From positions 62,001 through 126,000 of the forward strand of contig NZ_QKSB01000004.1 of assembly GCF_003234935.1 (NCBI RefSeq): a stretch of DNA of 64,000 nt, written 5' to 3'. Within the stretch, counting starts at the first letter, position 1. Every line of letters starts with the position of its first letter. Positions 58,837-64,000 of the stretch are shown here, piece after piece. The notes under the pieces were generated by a model, which searched no databases, was not told the origin of the DNA, and saw only the letters and a program-made list of their open reading frames with translations. The translations under genes and the position numbers were made by a program. The stretch is from Putridiphycobacter roseus. Its GTDB lineage: Bacteria > Bacteroidota > Bacteroidia > Flavobacteriales_D > Crocinitomicaceae.

Positions 58837-58911
58837 AATAAATTAATTCCTTTTCTAAAAGGAGTGCAAATATAATTCTATTTTTTTTCTCCGCAAATTT
58901 TTATTGAACTT

Positions 58912-59595
58912 TTAACTAATTATTTTTGAGTCGGACTGAAATTTAAACCCTAAACGCTTACCAGTTTTCAGTTTACTGTCATTACTTAAGGTTTGCATTT
59001 GCTGTACAGAAACAGAACTAACAGCTTGATATGGTGGTGTCAATAAATCAAATTCAATAGCATACGCAGCTACTTTTAGAATCACATCAAGCATTACCTC
59101 CTTGTTAATAACTTGATTTAAAAAATCTCGATAAGCGAACTCTAAATGTCCTTTTCCTTCAATAATAAAGTGATTTTCTTTATTAATGAATAGTCTTGCG
59201 ATTAAATATCCCGCATCATTAAACCTATTTAGTTCATATGAATCTGCCAAAAAATTGTAAATATTAATGATTCCACAATAAGCATTTGTTGGCTCATTTT
59301 TAATATACGAGCTTTGGTGCACATAATTTGACTTAGGGAAACGAAACACATTAGTATGCATATAGAATATCAAAACATCTGAACCAATATACAACTGCGC
59401 TTCATATGGTCCGGCATCAACATACTTCAACCTTATCTTTGGTTGATCTTCAATTTCTGACTTTAACATACTAATACAGTCGCTCAATTCCGTTTTTAAT
59501 ACCCGGAACCATTCTTTTGTATTAGCAAACACAGCTTGCTTCATTAAGGACTTCCCCTTCAATAATTCTACAATATTTGCACTTTCCTTATTCAT
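58912..59595 (-). CDS. Conserved-looking protein of unknown function
   Basis: 227 residues, no signal or membrane segment, cytosolic. The centre is a mixed alpha/beta domain (YVDAGPYEAQLYIGSDVLIFYMHTN, then NAYCGIINIYNFLADSYELNRFNDAGYLIARLFIN, and HFIIEGKGHLEFAYRDF). I recall similar proteins only as hypotheticals from Bacteroidota, next to proS or tRNA genes. It is 10 nt downstream of proS on the same strand and is likely co-transcribed. Confidence 0.7.
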   Translation of the reverse strand: MNKESANIVELLKGKSLMKQAVFANTKEWFRVLKTELSDCISMLKSEIEDQPKIRLKYVDAGPYEAQLYIGSDVLIFYMHTNVFRFPKSNYVHQSSYIKNEPTNAYCGIINIYNFLADSYELNRFNDAGYLIARLFINKENHFIIEGKGHLEFAYRDFLNQVINKEVMLDVILKVAAYAIEFDLLTPPYQAVSSVSVQQMQTLSNDSKLKTGKRLGFKFQSDSKIIS

Positions 59596-59605
59596 AATAA
59601 TATTA

Positions 59606-61084
59606 TTAATAGGCTTTCGCCATAATCACTCTTTGTTTAGATGGTTTTCCTGTCACCATGCAAACGCCTGGTTCTTTTTCCATTTCTAATGGCAGACAAC
59701 GGATGGTCGCTTTGGTTTCCGCTTTAATTTTTTCTTCTGTTTCACTAGTGCCGTCCCAATGTACTAAGAAAAAACCACCCTTTTTTTCTAATTGTTCTTT
59801 AAACGCGTCATACGTGTCTACTTCCCGCATATTTTCTTTTCTAAACAACTCTGCTCTGCTTAATAAATTAACTTGAATCTCTGCTAACAAATCTTCAACA
59901 TAATCAGCTAAACCATCTATAGAGACGGATGTTTTGGCTTGCGTATCCCTTCTTGCAACCTCTACTTGGTTATTTTCTAAGTCTCTTGGGCCAATAGCAA
60001 TTCTTACTGGTACTCCTTTCGCTTCATATTCAGCAAACTTCCAACCTGGTCGCTTTTGATCATCATCATCATATTTTACAATGATTTGCTTTTTCTTTAA
60101 AGCGGCAATTATCTCATCTACTTTCTCCCCTATCTGTGCTCTTTGTTCATCTGTTTTATAAATTGGCACAATAGCCACATGTATAGGCGCAATTTTAGGC
60201 GGTAAAACTAATCCAAGGTCATCTGAATGTGTCATGATTAAAGCGCCCATTAAACGAGTAGAAACTCCCCATGAAGTAGCCCAAACATAATCTTCTTTAC
60301 CTTCTTTATTGGCAAATTTCACGTCGAATGCTTTGGCAAAATTTTGCCCTAAGAAATGAGAAGTTCCTGCTTGAAGGGCTTTACCATCTTGCATCATTGC
60401 TTCAATACAGTAGGTTTCGTCTGCACCAGCAAATCGTTCACTTTCACTTTTTAATCCTTTAATTACCGGCATTGCCAAATAATCTTGAGAGAAATCAGCA
60501 TAAACATTATTCATTTGCTCTGCTTCCGCAATAGCTTCCGCTTTGGTGGCATGCGCTGTATGTCCTTCTTGCCATAAAAACTCTGCCGTTCTTAAAAATA
60601 ACCTGGTCCGCATCTCCCAACGAACCACATTTGCCCATTGATTGATTAACAAAGGTAAATCTCTATAAGATTGAATCCACTTTTTATAAGTACTCCATAT
60701 AATTGCCTCTGAAGTTGGACGGACTACAAGTTCTTCTGTTAATTTAGCTTCTGGATCAACGATTAACTTTCCTTTATTATCAGGGTCACTTTTTAAACGA
60801 TAATGAGTAACCACTGCGCATTCTTTTGCAAATCCTTCTGCATTTTTTTCCTCAGCCTCAAATAAACTTTTTGGAATGAAAATTGGAAAATAAGCGTTAG
60901 AATGTCCCGTCTCTTTAAATTTTTCATCTAAAACAGACTTCATATTTTCCCAAATAGCATAGCCATATGGTTTAATCACCATACACCCTCTTACCTCTGA
61001 ATTCTCAGCTAAATCAGCTATTTTGATGATATCTAAATACCATTGAGAATAGTCTTTTGCTCTTGGTGTTATTTTACTTGCCAT
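59606..61084 (-). CDS. proS: Proline--tRNA ligase (archaeal/eukaryotic-like type)
   Basis: 492 residues, the short class II type without the editing domain. Motif 2 region [12 protein letters not shown] and [24 protein letters not shown], motif 3 [19 protein letters not shown], and a C-terminal zinc-binding-like extension ending in a Tyr (KAY). It charges tRNA-Pro. A TACCTTTG box at 61121-61128 serves it. Confidence 0.96.
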   Translation of the reverse strand: MASKITPRAKDYSQWYLDIIKIADLAENSEVRGCMVIKPYGYAIWENMKSVLDEKFKETGHSNAYFPIFIPKSLFEAEEKNAEGFAKECAVVTHYRLKSDPDNKGKLIVDPEAKLTEELVVRPTSEAIIWSTYKKWIQSYRDLPLLINQWANVVRWEMRTRLFLRTAEFLWQEGHTAHATKAEAIAEAEQMNNVYADFSQDYLAMPVIKGLKSESERFAGADETYCIEAMMQDGKALQAGTSHFLGQNFAKAFDVKFANKEGKEDYVWATSWGVSTRLMGALIMTHSDDLGLVLPPKIAPIHVAIVPIYKTDEQRAQIGEKVDEIIAALKKKQIIVKYDDDDQKRPGWKFAEYEAKGVPVRIAIGPRDLENNQVEVARRDTQAKTSVSIDGLADYVEDLLAEIQVNLLSRAELFRKENMREVDTYDAFKEQLEKKGGFFLVHWDGTSETEEKIKAETKATIRCLPLEMEKEPGVCMVTGKPSKQRVIMAKAY

Positions 61085-61100
61085 TTTGGTATAGTTTTTG

Positions 61101-61108
61101 TATCTTTA
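61101..61108 (+). promoter_or_regulatory. Weaker -7 box of the repeat-rich lipoprotein
   Basis: TATCTTTA, one mismatch from TAnnTTTG, 52 nt before the ATG at 61161. Confidence 0.3.
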
Positions 61109-61120
61109 TTTAATGATGAA

Positions 61121-61128
61121 CAAAGGTA
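61121..61128 (-). promoter_or_regulatory. -7 promoter box of proS
   Basis: TACCTTTG on the minus strand, 36 nt before the ATG at 61084. Confidence 0.5.
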
Positions 61129-61160
61129 AAAATAAGTTTTTCCATTCCAAATCAATCATT

Positions 61161-62714
61161 ATGAAAAAGACATTTTATTTTCTAGCATTACTAATCGGCA
61201 CGGGCTTGGCCTCTTGTCAAATGAGTAAACCCATCTATGACGACGTGTACGATAGTCCGAAAAAGGAATATACAGTAGTTAGTGAATCAACTGGTTACGA
61301 GAAATATATTGAAAATGGTGAATCGGACGATAATATTGTGATTGTTGAAGAGAAACTGGACCAAAATCCAAACACTTCTTTTAGCAACAATGACAATATT
61401 ACAGTCAACAATTATTATGGCAGTAACAACACTTATTCTAGTCCTGCGACTAGTTATTGTTACGTGCACTATAAGTACAATTGCTACTACAACCATTACA
61501 ACAACTATAATCAGTTTAGTAACAATTGGGCGTTTAATTACAATTATTATGGTGGTTGGGGCAGTTATAACAACCACTTCCATAATTACGGCTATAACTC
61601 TTTTAATAACTATGGCTATTGGGGGGGCTATCCAAACAACTATTACAATAATAATTATGCCATGTGGAATAATCCTTATTATTCTCCTTATTATAACAAC
61701 CCGTATTATAATAACCCATACTATAATAACCCATATTATAATAATCCATACTATAACAATCCTTATTATGGGAACAACTGGAATGGTCAACAAGGAAATG
61801 ATTATGCATCTTCAAAAGGTAACTTCCAGTATGGTCACCGTAAAGGAATGTCTACCGGATCAAGATCAACCAACAATACAGCTTATCCGCAAACCGTAAA
61901 AAGTGTACAAGTGGCTGACAATACCAACAGCGCTAATACTACTCGAAATCAAAATTTTAAATCAGTAAATAGTAAAAACGTTAAGCCTAACATTTCTACC
62001 ATTAGTGAAGTAGATAGAAGAATCGTACAATCACAGTTTAAACAGGACACAAAAGTAGAAAAACCAGGGATTAGTCAAAACGCAAGGGTTAACACGGTAC
62101 AAAAACCAACGAGCAACGAAAAACCTGGCGTTAGTGAAAACGCAAGAGTTAGTAATATTCAAAAACCAACGACCACTGTAAAACCAGACAATCAAAAACA
62201 ATCTAGTAGACAAAATCTTACGGTTACACCAGCAACTAATCCTTGGGCTGTTCGCAATACTACTAACACCAGAAATACTGACCCGAAAGTAAATGGCACA
62301 AATTCAGGAAATACTAATTCTAATGGAAGAAACACGACTCCTGTAAATACAAAGACAAATACGCCGACTAGAACAACGACACCGACAAGAACTACGACGC
62401 CGACAAGAACTACGACGCCAACGAAAACAACAACACCGACTAGAACTACGACGCCAACGAGAACTACGACGCCAACGAGAACTACAACACCGACTAGAAC
62501 TACGACACCGACTAGAACTACGACACCAACGAAAACTACGACACCGACTAGAACTACGACACCGACTAGAACGACGACGCCTACAAGGTCGACATCTACT
62601 CGATCTACACCAACCAGGTCTACTTCCTCTAGATCTACGCCTACTCGATCAACATCAACAAGGTCTACACCAACAAAATCATCCTCTAGTAAAAGTTCAA
62701 CTAACCGAAGATAA
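61161..62714 (+). CDS. Low-complexity lipoprotein with two tandem repeats
   Basis: 517 residues from the ATG at 61161. The frame is open to a TTG at 61098, but MKKTFYFLALLIGTGLASC (lipobox LASC, Cys19) is the obvious start. The mid-part is Tyr/Asn-rich (NYNQF, NYYNNNY), with six PYYNN units of 15 bp (61686-61775). Two 30-residue elements KPGISQNARV and KPGVSENARV follow, then 12 units of TPT(R/K)TT (62361-62576), and a TRSTS-type Ser/Thr/Arg tail. It is probably a surface or periplasmic lipoprotein with a disordered, basic C-terminus; no function is known. Confidence 0.82.
   Translation: MKKTFYFLALLIGTGLASCQMSKPIYDDVYDSPKKEYTVVSESTGYEKYIENGESDDNIVIVEEKLDQNPNTSFSNNDNITVNNYYGSNNTYSSPATSYCYVHYKYNCYYNHYNNYNQFSNNWAFNYNYYGGWGSYNNHFHNYGYNSFNNYGYWGGYPNNYYNNNYAMWNNPYYSPYYNNPYYNNPYYNNPYYNNPYYNNPYYGNNWNGQQGNDYASSKGNFQYGHRKGMSTGSRSTNNTAYPQTVKSVQVADNTNSANTTRNQNFKSVNSKNVKPNISTISEVDRRIVQSQFKQDTKVEKPGISQNARVNTVQKPTSNEKPGVSENARVSNIQKPTTTVKPDNQKQSSRQNLTVTPATNPWAVRNTTNTRNTDPKVNGTNSGNTNSNGRNTTPVNTKTNTPTRTTTPTRTTTPTRTTTPTKTTTPTRTTTPTRTTTPTRTTTPTRTTTPTRTTTPTKTTTPTRTTTPTRTTTPTRSTSTRSTPTRSTSSRSTPTRSTSTRSTPTKSSSSKSSTNRR
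61686..61775 (+). repeat. 15-bp tandem repeat (six PYYNN units)
   Basis: Six contiguous 15-bp units encoding PYYNN (the last PYYGN), with third-base variation only (CCT/CCG/CCA, TAT/TAC, AAT/AAC). Confidence 0.9.
62361..62576 (+). repeat. 18-bp tandem repeat (12 TPT(R/K)TT units)
   Basis: Twelve units of 18 bp in frame, residues 401-472 of the lipoprotein. The unit ACGCCGACTAGAACTACG varies mostly at third bases and in AGA/AAA (R/K). Confidence 0.92.
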
Positions 62715-62726
62715 ACAAACGCTACT

Positions 62727-64000
62727 ATGAAAGTAACATTATCCATTTTTATACTGCTATTAATGCCTTTGGCTTACGGACAAAATGAAGAAGATGCATT
62801 AAGATATTCATCTGAATCTTTGGGTGGAACCGCTAGAAATATCGGGATGGGAGGTGCAATGACAGCACTAGGAGGCGACTATTCCGCTACCTTAAAGAAT
62901 CCTGCAGCAATTGGCAAATTTATTAAAAGTAATTTTTCTTTTACGAGCTTTGTCGAACAAAATGTTTCAGAAACTTCCTTTCGCGGCAACATACAAAGTC
63001 AAGACATATTTAACTATAAACTAGGTAATTTATCTTATGTTAAAGCATATGAATTAAATCCCAGAAATTATAATAACTGGATGGGAGTGCAACTTGGGAT
63101 AGGCTACAATAGAAAACAATCATTTAATAAGTCATTTAGCTATAACGGCAGTGGCAGTGGTTCTATTATTGACTACTTTATAGTAGAAGCAGGTAATACT
63201 GACCCGGATTTAATCTATGGTGAAAATAGATATAGCGCTGGACTAGCCTATGATAATTATGTCATTGACCCATATATCAATGATTCTGGTATTTATTACG
63301 ACTCTGACAAAAGTGGCGATTCAAAACAATCAAGAAGGTTTACTGAATCAGGCGGAATGGGAGAAGTTAATTTTTCTATAAGTGGAAACTACAATAATAA
63401 ATTATTAGTCGGCGCCAGTTTAAACATAGTTACTTTAAACTACGATTCAAGGTTTACCCATAATGAATCCTTTGCAGACACGAGTTCAAGTATACAAACA
63501 TTAGATTATTCTGGTTACTTAAATGTGAACGGATCTGGAGTAAATTTAAGAATTGGAACCGTATTTATGCCTTATGATTTTATCAGAATTGGTTTAGCAA
63601 TTGAAACACCTACAAGATTAGTTGTACACGAAAAATTTGGTAACGACATGCGAAATGAATCTGTTTATGGTATTTACGAAACAGATAACGAAACCCAACC
63701 TACTGGTGCATTTGATTACATTGTCATTACTCCTTTTAAAGCGAATTTATCGATAGGTTTAATTGATAAAAAATTAGGAAGTATTGGCATGGAGTTAGAA
63801 GTAGTTGACTACAGTATGGCTAACATGAAATCACTACCTAACGCCGACTTAGACTTTTATTCTTTCAATACAGAAAACGCACAAATTGAAAATTTATACA
63901 ACAATACTTTTAACTTTAAGATAGGAGCCGAAGGCAGAATAACTAACCAACTATACTTAAGAGCAGGATACGCTATTTTTGGCTCTGCATATAAAGATGA
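62727..64000 (+). CDS. OmpP1/FadL-type outer-membrane barrel protein (cut by window edge)
   Basis: The ATG at 62727 opens a frame with no stop to the right edge (about 424 residues visible). Signal peptide MKVTLSIFILLLMPLAYG, then QNEEDALRYS and the family's GGTARNIGMGGAMTALGGDYSATLKNPAAIG. Beta-strands with aromatic ends follow throughout (for example VGASLNIVTLNYDSRF). Members transport hydrophobic compounds, or in T9SS (PorV) serve as shuttle; a housekeeping transport role is as likely. It lies 12 nt after the low-complexity lipoprotein gene. Confidence 0.85.
   Translation, partial: MKVTLSIFILLLMPLAYGQNEEDALRYSSESLGGTARNIGMGGAMTALGGDYSATLKNPAAIGKFIKSNFSFTSFVEQNVSETSFRGNIQSQDIFNYKLGNLSYVKAYELNPRNYNNWMGVQLGIGYNRKQSFNKSFSYNGSGSGSIIDYFIVEAGNTDPDLIYGENRYSAGLAYDNYVIDPYINDSGIYYDSDKSGDSKQSRRFTESGGMGEVNFSISGNYNNKLLVGASLNIVTLNYDSRFTHNESFADTSSSIQTLDYSGYLNVNGSGVNLRIGTVFMPYDFIRIGLAIETPTRLVVHEKFGNDMRNESVYGIYETDNETQPTGAFDYIVITPFKANLSIGLIDKKLGSIGMELEVVDYSMANMKSLPNADLDFYSFNTENAQIENLYNNTFNFKIGAEGRITNQLYLRAGYAIFGSAYKD

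Noticed and set aside
61287..62746. Long minus-strand open frames opposite the repeat-rich lipoprotein (Val-rich and Ile-rich)
   Set aside because: They are shadows of the low-complexity plus-strand gene; their Val/Ile runs come from reverse-translated Tyr/Asn and Thr repeats.
1..64000. CRISPR arrays, insertion sequences, prophage, toxin-antitoxin pair or other defence system
   Set aside because: No repeat-spacer pattern, transposase, phage structural gene or recognisable defence module was seen. Only the DUF3037 fragment at the left edge hints at a possible HipA-like neighbour outside the window.

Overview
The window is an ordinary-looking, AT-rich chromosomal segment of a member of the Bacteroidota, most likely a Flavobacteriales-type bacterium. 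The support is: several secreted proteins ending in type IX secretion (T9SS, Por) sorting tails; Bacteroidota-typical families (DUF4494, DUF5606, WG-repeat proteins, Atg22-like MFS, archaeal-type ProS); promoters of the Bacteroidota form (a TAnnTTTG -7 box, sometimes with a TTG about 19-21 nt upstream) before many genes; and translation starts without a clear Shine-Dalgarno sequence. I cannot fix the genus. I see no phage, transposon, CRISPR array or recognisable defence island.

Layout. 1-3.3 kb: the end of a DUF3037 gene, a ZIP metal transporter with its DtxR/MntR-type regulator and a probable operator, pdxH and a DUF4494 gene. 3.4-8.9 kb: a secreted beta-repeat protein and two divergent subtilisin-like proteases, one with a T9SS tail. 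8.9-13.8 kb: DUF5606, a convergent 52-residue small ORF, two lipoproteins and a 983-residue surface protein. 13.9-18.6 kb: a tightly overlapping four-gene operon (WG/TPR protein, TonB-like protein, AAC(3)-like acetyltransferase, PLP-dependent deaminase). 18.8-28 kb: lipid A-type acyltransferase, rarA, nucleoside phosphorylase, a TM1410-type lipoprotein, pheT, a DEAD/DEAH helicase and trxB. 28-33.3 kb: a surface-polysaccharide operon (epimerase, asparagine synthase, two glycosyltransferases, acetyltransferase). 33.4-37.8 kb: recR and menC, a FAD oxidoreductase, and two lipoproteins (one YceI). 38-42.8 kb: a third subtilase with T9SS tail and a CotH-like lipoprotein. 42.9-46.9 kb: htpG, a small secreted protein, meaB and an S4-domain protein. 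46.9-52.1 kb: two paralogous surface proteins, one frameshifted. 52.2-57 kb: a LemA/TPM pair, surE, a small membrane protein and an Atg22-like MFS transporter. 57-61 kb: an OmpA protein, rpsT, two identical tRNA-Glu genes, a conserved unknown and proS. 61-64 kb: a repeat-rich lipoprotein and the start of an OmpP1/FadL-type barrel.

How the genes relate: much of the window serves the cell envelope (secreted proteases, T9SS-exported surface proteins, lipoproteins, glycan synthesis, outer-membrane proteins), mixed with core housekeeping (tRNA synthetases, recombination, chaperone, ribosomal protein). The points most worth checking are the operator overlapping the DtxR-type promoter, the unannotated 52-residue ORF, the 30-bp repeat and the frameshift in the surface-protein gene at 46951, the four-gene overlapping operon, the LemA/TPM pair with unusual extra domains, and a set of apparently leaderless genes.
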